Source: Roseateles_B sp041905785
Lineage (GTDB): Bacteria > Pseudomonadota > Gammaproteobacteria > Burkholderiales > Burkholderiaceae_C
DNA length: 64,000 nucleotides
NCBI GenBank assembly: GCA_041905785.1
Contig: JAYRKJ010000006.1
Span: 124,001-188,000, forward strand
Direction: 5' to 3'
The notes below the pieces were generated by a model that was not told where the DNA came from, searched no databases, and saw only the letters and a list, made by a program, of their open reading frames with translations. This document shows positions 16,483 to 25,288 of the stretch, piece by piece; the stretch's first letter is position 1; every line of letters begins with the position of its first letter. The position numbers were made by a program, and so were the translations under genes.

Positions 16483-16815
16483 ATGCCGCCACAATCCTCA
16501 CCGTCCTATCGCATCCTGTTCCACCCCGGTCAGCCCGAGGACGGATTCGACTGCCCCCCCGACCTCACCGTGCTGCGCGCCAGCCTGCGCGAGGGCGGCG
16601 GCCTGCTGAGTTCCTGCCGCGCCGGCACCTGCCGGGCCTGCATGCGCCGGCTGCTGTCTGGCCAGGTCGAGTACCTGATCGAATGGCCCGGGCTCAGCGC
16701 CGAGGAGAAGGCCGAGGGCTGGTTTCTGCCCTGTGTGGCCCGGCCCAACTCGGACCTGGTGATCGAAGCACTGCCAGACGAAGGCATCGAGCCCCGCACA
16801 GACGGCAGCGACTGA
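16483..16815 (+). CDS. 2Fe-2S ferredoxin-type protein
   Basis: A 110-residue plant-type ferredoxin. Cluster ligands are Cys45, Cys50, Cys53 (C-X4-C-X2-C in SCRAGTCRAC) and Cys84 in FLPCVARP, the spacing of [2Fe-2S] ferredoxins. It has no fused reductase domain, so it would be a free electron carrier; its partner is not visible in the neighbourhood. The start ATG 16483 is the first one just before the beta-grasp fold; the same frame is open far upstream but overlaps the antisense CheX-like gene. Confidence 0.88.
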   Translation: MPPQSSPSYRILFHPGQPEDGFDCPPDLTVLRASLREGGGLLSSCRAGTCRACMRRLLSGQVEYLIEWPGLSAEEKAEGWFLPCVARPNSDLVIEALPDEGIEPRTDGSD

Positions 16816-16819
16816 GCCA

Positions 16820-16836
16820 TCCACAGTGCCTGTGGA
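16820..16836. repeat. Perfect dyad containing a DnaA-box-like half
   Basis: TCCACAG-TGC-CTGTGGA is a perfect 7-bp inverted repeat just after the ferredoxin stop. The right side with the next bases reads TGTGGACAA (16831-16839), the complement of TTGTCCACA, a one-mismatch DnaA box also found at 19829. No T-run follows, so it is not a typical terminator. Confidence 0.4.
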
Positions 16837-16973
16837 CAAGTCCGTGCATGGCCTCTGCAGCATTGAGGCAAGTGCTTGTTTCTTCACGGATTTTGTTGTT
16901 CTGCTCTAGAAATGGGCAGGGGGGCTCGGCGCCGCTGGCGGGATAATGGCCGGTTTTCTCTTTCGGCCCCCGC

Positions 16974-17564
16974 ATGCACCGCACGATCTTCACCACCCCC
17001 GTCGTCAACACCGTGCTGCGGGCCTTCTCCGTGGGCTTTTTGCGCCTGACGGGCTGGAAGCTGGACGGCGAGCTGCCGCCAGGCCAGGACAAATGCGTGC
17101 TGATCGCCGCACCCCACACCAGCAACTGGGATCTGCCCTACACGCTGATGGTGGCCTTCGCCCTGCGCCTGAACATCTACTGGATGGGCAAAGCCCAGAT
17201 CTTCCGCTTCCCCTTCGGACCGGTGATGCGCTGGCTGGGCGGCATTGCCGTGCAGCGCGAGAAGAGCAACAACTTGGTCGCGGCTTCCGCCGAGGCCATC
17301 AGGGCCGCAGACGGCCCGCTGCAACTGGTCGTGCCGCCGGAAGGCACGCGCAGCAAGACGCGCTACTGGAAGACCGGCTTTTACTGGATCGCCGTCACTG
17401 CCGAGGTGCCCATCGTGATGGCCTACATGGACTACCCGCGCAAGCTCAGCGGCCTGGGCCCGGTCTTCGTGCCCACGGGCGACATCGAGGCCGACATGGT
17501 CAAGATCAAGGCCTTCTACGCGCCCTTCAAGGGCAAGAACGCGGCACAGTTCGACCACGCCTGA
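16974..17564 (+). CDS. Lysophospholipid acyltransferase family protein (PlsC-like), second copy
   Basis: A 196-residue acyltransferase with HTSNWD at residues 48-53 and PEGTRS at 122-127. It also has the segment FPFGPVMRWLGGIAV, closely similar to that of the paralogue at 149-769. A basic N-terminus and hydrophobic stretch suggest inner-membrane association. The acyl donor and acceptor are unknown. It is a single-gene unit; a possible -10 GGATAATGG lies about 30 bp upstream, and a strong shared terminator follows. Confidence 0.87.
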   Translation: MHRTIFTTPVVNTVLRAFSVGFLRLTGWKLDGELPPGQDKCVLIAAPHTSNWDLPYTLMVAFALRLNIYWMGKAQIFRFPFGPVMRWLGGIAVQREKSNNLVAASAEAIRAADGPLQLVVPPEGTRSKTRYWKTGFYWIAVTAEVPIVMAYMDYPRKLSGLGPVFVPTGDIEADMVKIKAFYAPFKGKNAAQFDHA

Positions 17565-17585
17565 GCGCGGCCCCTGCCGCAGCAA

Positions 17586-17615
17586 AAAGGGCCAGTCCTC
17601 GCGGGCTGGCCCTTT
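17586..17615. terminator. Bidirectional terminator between acyltransferase and minE
   Basis: Perfect 10-bp stem AAAGGGCCAG / CTGGCCCTTT with a 10-nt loop, between the convergent acyltransferase and min genes. A-run and T-run sides allow it to serve both strands. Confidence 0.85.
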
Positions 17616-17647
17616 GCATTTGTGATGCGCGTCGAGGGCGGCTGGGC

Positions 17648-17908
17648 TCAGCGGCCCGGTTCAGGCAGCTCGATCTTGACCTCCAGCACCTCCAGGTTGT
17701 CCTGGCGCTCCATGTGGACCTTGATGTCGTCCGGATTGATGGAGACGTATTTGGAGATCACCGCCACCAGCTCCTTCTGCAGCTGCGGCAGGTAGTCCGG
17801 GCTGGCGCTGCGGCCGTTGCGCTCGTGCGCAAGAATCAGCTGCAGGCGCTCCTTGGCGACGCTGGCCGTGCTTTTCTTCTCACCGATGAAAAACGAGAGG
17901 AAACCCAT
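17648..17908 (-). CDS. minE: Cell division topological specificity factor MinE
   Basis: An 86-residue protein starting MGFLSFFIGEKKSTASVAKERLQ. The amphipathic N-terminal membrane-targeting helix is followed by the MinD-binding strand region and the C-terminal dimerisation domain ending near VEIKIELPEP-type sequence. MinE stimulates MinD ATPase, makes the Min proteins oscillate and restricts MinC to the poles. Last gene of minCDE, 13 bp after minD. ATG 17908 is preferred over the earlier in-frame codon at 18022, which lies inside minD. Confidence 0.96.
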   Translation of the reverse strand: MGFLSFFIGEKKSTASVAKERLQLILAHERNGRSASPDYLPQLQKELVAVISKYVSINPDDIKVHMERQDNLEVLEVKIELPEPGR

Positions 17909-17921
17909 TGCGGACGCTCCT

Positions 17922-18737
<816 letters not shown>

Positions 18738-18789
18738 CGATTGCCTTCCTTCTTCATCAAGTTGATCGGCCGTCCCAACAGCGGACGGC

Positions 18790-19647
18790 TCAGAGTTTCA
18801 GGGCTTCCATCACCAGCTTCTCACCCTCCAGCCGGACCTGGGCCGGCTTGCCCAGCACCTCGGCGGGCAGCGGGTTCTCGGTGGTGCGGTAGATGCCGGC
18901 GATGGCAATCAGTTCGGCTTCCAGGCTGGCCGCGAAGATGCGCGCCTCGGTATTGCCCCGGGCACCGGCAATGGCCTTGCCGCGCAGGGGCGCGTAAACA
19001 TGGATATTGCCGTCGGCAATGACCTCGGCCCCATGGTTGACCAGGGCCATCACGACCAGGTCTGCCCCCTTGGCATAGACCTGCTGGCCGGAACGCAGGG
19101 GCTTGTCCAGGATCACGGTGCGGCTGGGCTCGGCCGGCGCGGCGACCGGGACTTCGCGCTCCACGATCACCTCTCGCACCACCTCCTTGACCACAGTCTC
19201 CACGCGCGGGGCCTCGATCCGCGGCGCCGGCGCATCGGCCTCGGCCAGGCCTGCCGCCTGCGCCGCCGCCAACTGCTCGGCCGAGGCGCCGCTGACGGCT
19301 ACCGCCTGCATGCGGAAACGCCGCAGCAGCGCGATCAGCGCAGGGAAATCAGGCGCCGCAGCGGCCGGTTCCAGGCTCAACTGGCCGTCGTCGGCCAGCT
19401 GTGGCGCTGCCGGCAACTGGCTCAGGTCCAGCACCACCGGATCCTGGTTGAAGACCTCCGGCGTGTCGCCCAAGCGCTGCTGCAGTGCCAGCGCCAGTTG
19501 TGCGAGGTCGCCGCTGCGCAGCACGAGGCTGAAAGCGCCGATGGAAGCACTGCGAAGCTCAAACACATCGGTCGCGGCCGAATCCCTGCCCTGAGCGGGT
19601 CTCTCTGACTTCTGCGAAACGGTTCCCTGCCCCATGAATACGGCCAT
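18790..19647 (-). CDS. minC: Septum site-determining protein MinC
   Basis: A 285-residue FtsZ inhibitor. The N-terminal domain (about 25-125, beginning FELRSASIGAFSLVLRSGDL) is joined by an Ala/Val-rich linker to the C-terminal beta-helix domain (about 175-285) with NIHVYAPLRGKAIAGARG, which binds MinD and the septum. First gene of the min operon. The start is uncertain: ATG 19647, ATG 19635 and TTG 19656 are in frame and none has a clear ribosome site. TAAAAT at 19665-19670 (minus strand) could be the -10 element, which would favour one of the two ATGs. Confidence 0.95.
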   Translation of the reverse strand: MAVFMGQGTVSQKSERPAQGRDSAATDVFELRSASIGAFSLVLRSGDLAQLALALQQRLGDTPEVFNQDPVVLDLSQLPAAPQLADDGQLSLEPAAAAPDFPALIALLRRFRMQAVAVSGASAEQLAAAQAAGLAEADAPAPRIEAPRVETVVKEVVREVIVEREVPVAAPAEPSRTVILDKPLRSGQQVYAKGADLVVMALVNHGAEVIADGNIHVYAPLRGKAIAGARGNTEARIFAASLEAELIAIAGIYRTTENPLPAEVLGKPAQVRLEGEKLVMEALKL

Positions 19648-19788
19648 TGGCTGCAAATCGCGCGATTTTAGCGGCCAGAACGCGACGTCCCCTCCGCGTT
19701 CCCCCGCATGTCAGGCGTCAAAAGATCCCGGACTTGGCGACGGGCAGCTTGCTGAAATCTTGAGCAGCGAAAGGCAAAGCCTGTACTT

Positions 19789-20164
19789 TCAAGGACTTAG
19801 CCCGGCTTTCGCCAACAGACTCACAAGTTTGTCCACAGGGACTGGGGATGGGTGCTGCATTGAGCCCTGCGCTGCCCGCTTGTCCCGGCTTGTCCCCGCT
19901 ATGCAGCACAAGGCCGGGCCCCTACGGTGCCCGCCGGACCGCCCCTGGGTCGGACTTATCCCCACCGGGCCGCGTCGCCGTTTCATAAAGAAACAAATGC
20001 GACCCCGCCAGCACGGGCACATCACAGCCGTGACAAAGAAGCGCTAAGCCATTGATTCATATGAGAGTCACGGAAGTGCAAAATTTTGAGGCAACCCAGT
20101 TCCAGCGTCGATGAATCAAGCATTTAGCCCTCGCAAACCCAGCTTCTCCACACACTTATCCACA
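19789..20164 (+). repeat. Diverged direct repeat module, copy 1
   Basis: Motifs in order: TCAAGGACTT (19789), CAAGTTTG (19824), GCACAAG (19906), TTATCCCCA (19956), CATTGATTCAT (20050), GAGAGTCACGGA (20063), TTATCCACA (20156). The same seven occur in the same order and orientation in copy 2, offset by 371-428 bp. The sequence between them is largely diverged. Confidence 0.6.
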
Positions 20165-20198
20165 ACGCCGGTGGATAGCCTTCATTAGTCCTCAGGAA

Positions 20199-20535
20199 TC
20201 AAGGACTTGGCAAGCATCCCTCCAAGATACTTGAGCTCAATGCGCCAAGTTTGATGACTTACTCAGGCACCAAGCAGTCCGTACGAAACCCTGCCGTTCG
20301 GCACAAGCAGCTGCTGTGATTTGACACAGAACCCGCGGCCACCTCCGGCTTATCCCCAATGGGCACGCCCTGAGGGACTGGCCACCGCCATCCGCGCCTG
20401 CCCCATCTGAAAGCTCACAAGTCATTGATTCATTGGAATTTTTCTGAATCAACCGGCGATTCCCAGACATCCGCGCCGCCCCGGGCGCTAGAGAGTCACG
20501 GATTTCCAGCCGCTTTGCCCACAAACTTATCCACA
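20199..20535 (+). repeat. Diverged direct repeat module, copy 2
   Basis: Motifs in order: TCAAGGACTT (20199), CAAGTTTG (20246), GCACAAG (20301), TTATCCCCA (20350), CATTGATTCAT (20423), GAGAGTCACGGA (20491), TTATCCACA (20527). Collinear with copy 1. Both copies also carry TGAATCAA after the CATTGATTCAT motif (20112 and 20445). Confidence 0.6.
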
Positions 20536-20692
20536 GGCCGAAGCCGGCATTTCTTCTGTGCTGGCAAGCGCTTGCGCGCGCAATCTGAAGGGTCTTGGCG
20601 CTGGTCTTGGGCCGCTCGCTCGCCCCGCGTGGGCAGCAAGGCGCTACAGTCGGGCTGGCGGTGTCTTGCCGTCGCGACCAAAGGACGGGACC

Positions 20693-20878
20693 TTGGCCAC
20701 TCCAAATTACTCCTACGAAAAACGCCAACGCGAGTTGGCCAAGAAGCGCAAGGCCGAAGAAAAGGCAGCAGAGAAGCGCTTGCGCAAGCTGCAGGGCCGG
20801 CCCGACGAGCCTGCGTCCGCAGAGGGCGGCGCCCCCACCGATCAGAGCCAGGATCCTGCGCGAGGCCAGGGCGGCTGA
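20693..20878 (+). CDS. Small charged conserved protein, TTG start
   Basis: A 61-residue, strongly basic then acidic protein: (M)ATPNYSYEKRQRELAKK, a Lys/Glu/Ala helix to about residue 35, and a disordered tail. I recognise the PNYSYEKRQRELAKK start from short Burkholderiales proteins of unknown function. There is no suitable ATG. The start is taken as TTG 20693, preceded by AAGGA at 20681-20685 with 7-nt spacing. It lies between the repeat-rich non-coding region and metG, on the same strand as metG. Confidence 0.68.
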   Translation: MATPNYSYEKRQRELAKKRKAEEKAAEKRLRKLQGRPDEPASAEGGAPTDQSQDPARGQGG

Positions 20879-20965
20879 CCGGCGCTGCGGCAAATTGCCG
20901 CCCTGCCCCTAAAATCCCGCCTCTTGCGTGGCCCCATTGAGCCGCGCATGCCTTCATTGCACGCC

Positions 20966-23011
20966 ATGACTCGCAAGCTCTTCGTCACCACCGCCCTGCC
21001 CTATGCCAATGCGAACTTTCACATTGGCCACATCATGGAGTACACCCAGGCCGACATCTGGGTGCGCTTCCAGCGCATGATGGGCCAGGAGGTGCATTTC
21101 GTCTGTGCCGACGACGCGCATGGCGCGCCCATCATGATTGCCGCCGAGAAGGCCGGCAAGACGCCCCAGGAATTCGTCGCCGGCATCGCGGCCGGGCGCA
21201 AGCAATACCTGGACGGCTTCCACATCAGCTTCGACAACTGGCACTCGACCGACGGCGCGGAGAACCACGAGCTGTCCCAGGCCATCTACAAGGCCTTGCG
21301 AGCCGAGGATCTGATCGCGGTGAAGACCATCGAGCAGTTCTTCGATCCGCAAAAGGCCATGTTCCTGCCGGACCGCTTCATCAAGGGCGAGTGCCCCAAG
21401 TGCGGCGCCCGGGACCAGTACGGTGATTCCTGCGAGGTCTGCGGCGCGGTCTATACGCCCACCGAGCTCAAGAATCCCTTCTCCGTGCTGACCGGCGCCA
21501 CGCCGGTGATGAAGAGCTCGGACCACTACTTCTTCAAGCTCTCGGACCCGCGCTGCGTGGAGTTCCTGGAGCAGTGGACCCAGACCCCCGGCCGGCTGCA
21601 GACCGAGGTCCTGAACAAAATCCGCGAATGGTTTGCCAAGGACGAGAACGGCAACGGCGGCCTGGGCGACTGGGACATCAGCCGTGACGCACCCTACTTC
21701 GGCATCGAGATCCCCGATGCCCCGGGCAAGTACTTCTACGTCTGGCTGGACGCCCCCATCGGCTACCTGGCCTCGCTGAAGAACTACTTCGCCAAGCTGG
21801 GCCGCGACTTCGACGCCTTCATGGCCGACGACTCGGTGGAGCAGATCCACTTCATCGGCAAGGACATCACCTACTTCCACACCCTGTTTTGGCCGGCCAT
21901 GCTGCACTTCAGCGGCCGCAAGACGCCCAACCACGTCCATGTGCACGGCTTCCTGACCGTCAACGGCGGCGAAAAGATGAGCAAGAGCCGCGGCACCGGC
22001 CTCGATCCGCTCAAGTACCTCAGCCTCGGCATGAACGCCGAATGGCTGCGCTACTACCTCGCGGCCAAGCTCAACAGCAAGGTGGAGGACCTCGACTTCA
22101 ATCCCGAGGACTTCGTGGCCCGCGTCAACTCGGACCTGGTCGGCAAGTACGTCAACATCGCCTCGCGTGCCGCCGGCTTCCTGGCCAAGCGCTTCGAGGG
22201 CCGCCTCTCGGCCGACGTGGGCGTCGAAGGCCGCGCACTGCTGGACGGCCTGCGCGCCCACGCCGGCACCATCGCCGAGCTGTACGAGACCCGCGAGTTC
22301 GGCAAGGCGCTGCGCGAGATCATGCTGCTGGCCGACCGCGTCAACGAGTACGTGGACCAGAACAAGCCCTGGGAGCTGGCCAAGCAGGAAGGCCAGGACC
22401 AGGTGCTGCAGGATGTCTGCAGCGTCTGCATCGAGGCCTTCCGTCTGCTGTCCGTCTACCTCAAGCCGGTGCTGCCGGCGCTGGTGGCCCAGGTGGAGGC
22501 TTTCCTGAAGGTCGAACCGCTGCAGTTCGCCGACGCCCAGCGCGCTCTCGGCGCCCACCAGATCGGCACTTACGAGCACCTGATGCAGCGTGTCGATCCC
22601 AAGCTGCTGGAAGCCCTGTTCGAGCCGCCTGCGGCGCCCAAGGTCGTGCCCGGCGGTGAAGACCTGGCCCCCGAGATCAAGATCGACGACTTCACCAAGG
22701 TCGACCTGCGCATTGCCAAGATCGTCAAGGCCGAGCATGTCGAGGGCTCGGACAAGCTGCTGCGCCTGACTCTGGATGCGGGCGAAGGCCGCCTGCGCAA
22801 CGTCTTCAGCGGCATCAAGAGCGCCTACAAGCCCGAGGATCTGGAAGGCAAGCTGACCGTCATGGTGGCCAACCTGGCCCCTCGCAAGATGAAGTTCGGC
22901 GTGAGCGAGGGCATGGTACTGGCCGCCAGCCACGCGGATGAGAAGGCGCAGCCCGGCATCTTCGTGCTGGAGCCCTTCCCTGGCGCCCAGCCCGGCATGC
23001 GCGTGCGCTGA
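20966..23011 (+). CDS. metG: Methionyl-tRNA synthetase
   Basis: A 681-residue class I synthetase. HIGH is at residues 19-22 (FHIGH), the zinc knuckle cysteines at 143, 146, 156 and 159 (CPKCGARDQYGDSCEVCG), and KMSKS at 337-341. The C-terminal tRNA-binding (EMAP/Trbp111-like) domain begins near 575 with FTKVDLRIAKIVKAEHVEG. It charges initiator and elongator tRNA-Met. Starts at 20948 and 20924 are also in frame; ATG 20966 was chosen because it aligns with the family N-terminus. TAAAAT at 20910-20915 may be the -10 box. Confidence 0.97.
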   Translation: MTRKLFVTTALPYANANFHIGHIMEYTQADIWVRFQRMMGQEVHFVCADDAHGAPIMIAAEKAGKTPQEFVAGIAAGRKQYLDGFHISFDNWHSTDGAENHELSQAIYKALRAEDLIAVKTIEQFFDPQKAMFLPDRFIKGECPKCGARDQYGDSCEVCGAVYTPTELKNPFSVLTGATPVMKSSDHYFFKLSDPRCVEFLEQWTQTPGRLQTEVLNKIREWFAKDENGNGGLGDWDISRDAPYFGIEIPDAPGKYFYVWLDAPIGYLASLKNYFAKLGRDFDAFMADDSVEQIHFIGKDITYFHTLFWPAMLHFSGRKTPNHVHVHGFLTVNGGEKMSKSRGTGLDPLKYLSLGMNAEWLRYYLAAKLNSKVEDLDFNPEDFVARVNSDLVGKYVNIASRAAGFLAKRFEGRLSADVGVEGRALLDGLRAHAGTIAELYETREFGKALREIMLLADRVNEYVDQNKPWELAKQEGQDQVLQDVCSVCIEAFRLLSVYLKPVLPALVAQVEAFLKVEPLQFADAQRALGAHQIGTYEHLMQRVDPKLLEALFEPPAAPKVVPGGEDLAPEIKIDDFTKVDLRIAKIVKAEHVEGSDKLLRLTLDAGEGRLRNVFSGIKSAYKPEDLEGKLTVMVANLAPRKMKFGVSEGMVLAASHADEKAQPGIFVLEPFPGAQPGMRVR

Positions 23012-23038
23012 AGCCGCGGACAAGGTTTTGCGATGCGT

Positions 23039-23068
23039 GGGGCTGCCTCGGCAGCCCCATTTCTTTTG
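23039..23068 (+). terminator. Probable terminator of metG
   Basis: Stem GGGGCTGCC / GGCAGCCCC (23039-23047 and 23050-23058) followed by ATTTCTTTT, 28 bp after the metG stop. Confidence 0.8.
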
Positions 23069-23077
23069 CACCGCCCG

Positions 23078-23121
23078 CAATCGGTGGGCAATCGGCGCAT
23101 TGTCGTCGCACAATCGGCGCG
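23078..23121 (+). repeat. Four direct repeats of 11 bp upstream of sulP
   Basis: Units start at 23078 (CAATCGGTGGG), 23089 (CAATCGGCGCA), 23100 (TTGTCGTCGCA, degenerate) and 23111 (CAATCGGCGCG). The period is exactly 11 bp, one helical turn, so the units face the same side of the DNA. Position is 133-176 bp before the sulP start. A regulator-binding array is the likely meaning. Confidence 0.5.
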
Positions 23122-23253
23122 TGGACCCGCAACGCATCCGCCTCCTGCGCCTGGCGGCGCCCAGCCGGCGCCGTCGCTTCATCGCGCGGCTGCATCACTG
23201 CGGCCCTCCCATCGGCATGAACGAGCCCCAGTCCCCACAGCCACGGAGCGTTC

Positions 23254-24963
23254 ATGTCCAAGCCTCGACTCCACCCCTTTCGTCCGCGTCTGCTCGACGC
23301 CCTGCAGGGCTATGGGCGACAGCGCCTGATCCATGATCTGGGCGCCGGCCTCACCGTCGGCATCGTCGCCCTTCCCCTGGCGCTGGCCTTTGCGATCGCC
23401 TCTGGTGTCAAGCCCGAGCAGGGCCTGATCACGGCCATCGTCGCCGGCTTCCTGATCTCGCTGCTGGGCGGCTCCAGCGTGCAGATCGGCGGTCCCGCCG
23501 GTGCCTTCATCGTCATCGTCTACGGGATCGTGCAGCGCTACGGGCCCCACAACCTGCTGATCGCCACCATGCTGGCCGGGCTGATGATGCTGACCCTGGG
23601 CGCCCTGCGCCTGGGCGTGCTGGTGCGCTATATCCCGGTCTCCATCGTGATCGGCTTCACCAACGGCATCGCGGTACTCATCGCGCTGTCGCAGCTGAAG
23701 GACTTCCTGGGCCTGCAGATCCCGCGCATGCCGGCGGACTTCTTCGCCCAGATCGAGGCGCTTTGGCAGCATCGCGCCAGCTTCAACCCCTATGCCCCCT
23801 TGATAGGCGCCAGCTGCAGCCTGCTGGTCCTGGTCTGGCCCAAGAGCTACGCCATGGCAACCCATGCCAGCAACTGGCGCGAACGCCTGCACCGGCTGGC
23901 TGCCCATGTGCCGGGCACCATCGTCGCGCTGGCACTGGCCACGCTGGCCGCACACCTGCTGCAGTTGCCGGTGGACACCATAGGCAGCCGCTTCGGCAGC
24001 ATTCCGCAGACGTTGCCGCATCCGCAGTGGCCGAGCTTCAGCTTCGCGCAGGCCAAGCTGCTGCTGATCCCGGCGCTGACAATCGCACTGCTGGGCTCCA
24101 TCGAATCGCTGCTGTGCGCGCGCGTGGCCGACAACCTCAGCGGTGGGCAGCGTCACGACCCCAATCAGGAGTTGATGGCCCAAGGTGTCGCCAACATGGT
24201 CAGCCCGCTGTTCGGCGGCATTCCCGCCACAGGAACCATCGCCCGCACCGTGACCAATGTGAAGGCCGGTGCCAGCAGCCCCGTTGCCGGCATCGTGCAT
24301 GCATTGAGCCTGTTGGCGGTGGTGATGGCGGCTGCGCCGCTGGCCTCGCAGGTGCCCTTGGCCGCGCTCGCCGGCATCTTGCTGGTCGTGGCCTGGAACA
24401 TGGGCGAGTGGCATGAGTTCGCCCGCTTGCGCCGCTTCAAGCTGCCCTATCGCGCCACGCTGCTGGGCACCTTCTTGCTGACGGTCATCTTCGACCTCAC
24501 CGTGGCGGTGGAAGCCGGCCTGATGCTGGCCTGCGGCTTCTTCATCTATCGCATGAGCGAGCTGTTCAGCGTGTCCGAAGCACCTGCGGGCACCGCCATA
24601 CCGGCCGGCGTCCATCTGCTGCGGGTTTATGGCTCGCTGTTCTTCGGTGCCGTGGCCAAGGTCGAGGCCCTGGGCGAACGCCTACCGCCGGGCACCCAGG
24701 TGCTGGCGCTGGACATGCATCTGCTGGTCTCCATGGACAGCACGGGCCTGGACGCACTGATCCAGCTGCACAAGGCCCTGCAGCGCCAGGGCCGGCGCCT
24801 GGTGCTGCTGGGCCTCAACGAGCAGCCGGCCTCCCTGGTCGAACGCGGCGGCTTGGCGGCCCTGCTGGGCGGCCCCCAGGGCCTGCTGCCCGATCTGGCC
24901 GCGCTGCAGGCCGCCATGAGCACCGAGCAGCCATCCGCGCCAGCGCCCACCCAAGCCGGCTAA
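23254..24963 (+). CDS. SulP family anion transporter with STAS domain
   Basis: A 569-residue inner-membrane protein of the SulP/SLC26 family. Residues about 25-420 hold the 10-14 transmembrane segments, including GLTVGIVALPLALAFAIASG and the substrate-site region GGSSVQIGGPAGAF. The C-terminal STAS domain (about 445-555) contains MDSTGLDAL at 494-502. It would import sulfate or another anion (bicarbonate or dicarboxylates in some members); the substrate cannot be decided and no carbonic anhydrase or cysteine gene is adjacent. ATG 23254 is the first plausible start. An 11-bp repeat array lies upstream. Confidence 0.92.
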   Translation: MSKPRLHPFRPRLLDALQGYGRQRLIHDLGAGLTVGIVALPLALAFAIASGVKPEQGLITAIVAGFLISLLGGSSVQIGGPAGAFIVIVYGIVQRYGPHNLLIATMLAGLMMLTLGALRLGVLVRYIPVSIVIGFTNGIAVLIALSQLKDFLGLQIPRMPADFFAQIEALWQHRASFNPYAPLIGASCSLLVLVWPKSYAMATHASNWRERLHRLAAHVPGTIVALALATLAAHLLQLPVDTIGSRFGSIPQTLPHPQWPSFSFAQAKLLLIPALTIALLGSIESLLCARVADNLSGGQRHDPNQELMAQGVANMVSPLFGGIPATGTIARTVTNVKAGASSPVAGIVHALSLLAVVMAAAPLASQVPLAALAGILLVVAWNMGEWHEFARLRRFKLPYRATLLGTFLLTVIFDLTVAVEAGLMLACGFFIYRMSELFSVSEAPAGTAIPAGVHLLRVYGSLFFGAVAKVEALGERLPPGTQVLALDMHLLVSMDSTGLDALIQLHKALQRQGRRLVLLGLNEQPASLVERGGLAALLGGPQGLLPDLAALQAAMSTEQPSAPAPTQAG

Positions 24964-25032
24964 AATGCCTGATTCACACCGGAGCCACCGGCATCGTCCG
25001 GGCCCCGCCTCAACCCTCACCGCTCTAGCGCC

Positions 25033-25236
25033 ATGCCTCTGTTCTGGAAGCCTTACAAGTCCGACGTCACGCAGTTCATCGACGAGCTGAAGGCCAAGAA
25101 GCCGACGCTGGAGCAGGAGCAGCGCGATGGCCGCGCCCTGCTGTGGGACAAGCCGGTGGATCGGGCCGCCCAGTCCGACTACCGTGCGGCCCGCGTGCCC
25201 CAGCAGGCCTACGTCTACCAGACCAAGTCACACTGA
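25033..25236 (+). CDS. DUF3460 family protein
   Basis: A 67-residue soluble protein, MPLFWKPYKSDVTQFIDELK onwards, matching the short DUF3460 family found mainly in Betaproteobacteria. Function unknown. A TAAAAT hexamer at 24961-24966, overlapping the sulP stop codon, may be its -10 element. It precedes scpA on the same strand, so the two may be co-transcribed. Confidence 0.88.
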   Translation: MPLFWKPYKSDVTQFIDELKAKKPTLEQEQRDGRALLWDKPVDRAAQSDYRAARVPQQAYVYQTKSH

Positions 25237-25288
25237 ACGCAGCGAAGGCAGCACTGAAGCCCGCCGTCGCCGACCCGAGGGCCTTGGC

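Larger units (their letters stand above)
19648..20692. other. 1-kb non-coding region with clustered DnaA-box-like sites
   Basis: No convincing protein gene lies between minC and the small gene at 20693. The region is visibly richer in A/T than its surroundings. It contains, all on the plus strand, TTGTCCACA (19829-19837), TTATCCCCA (19956-19964), TTATCCACA (20156-20164), TTATCCCCA (20350-20358) and TTATCCACA (20527-20535), plus TTGTCCC variants at 19880 and 19890. TTATCCACA is the high-affinity DnaA box of E. coli oriC. No dnaA, dnaN, rpmH or parAB gene is near. Possible roles: a DnaA-titration or secondary DnaA-binding locus, a replication origin, or DnaA control of minC or metG. See the two repeat copies listed separately. 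Confidence 0.6.

Noticed and set aside
19789..20535. Calling the DnaA-box region the chromosomal oriC
   Set aside because: No dnaA, dnaN or rpmH is near, the boxes are about 130-200 bp apart instead of tightly clustered, and no distinct unwinding element was identified. Kept only as a candidate.
20954..23182. 742-codon minus-strand frame opposite metG
   Set aside because: metG on the plus strand has HIGH, KMSKS and zinc motifs; the antisense translation has none.
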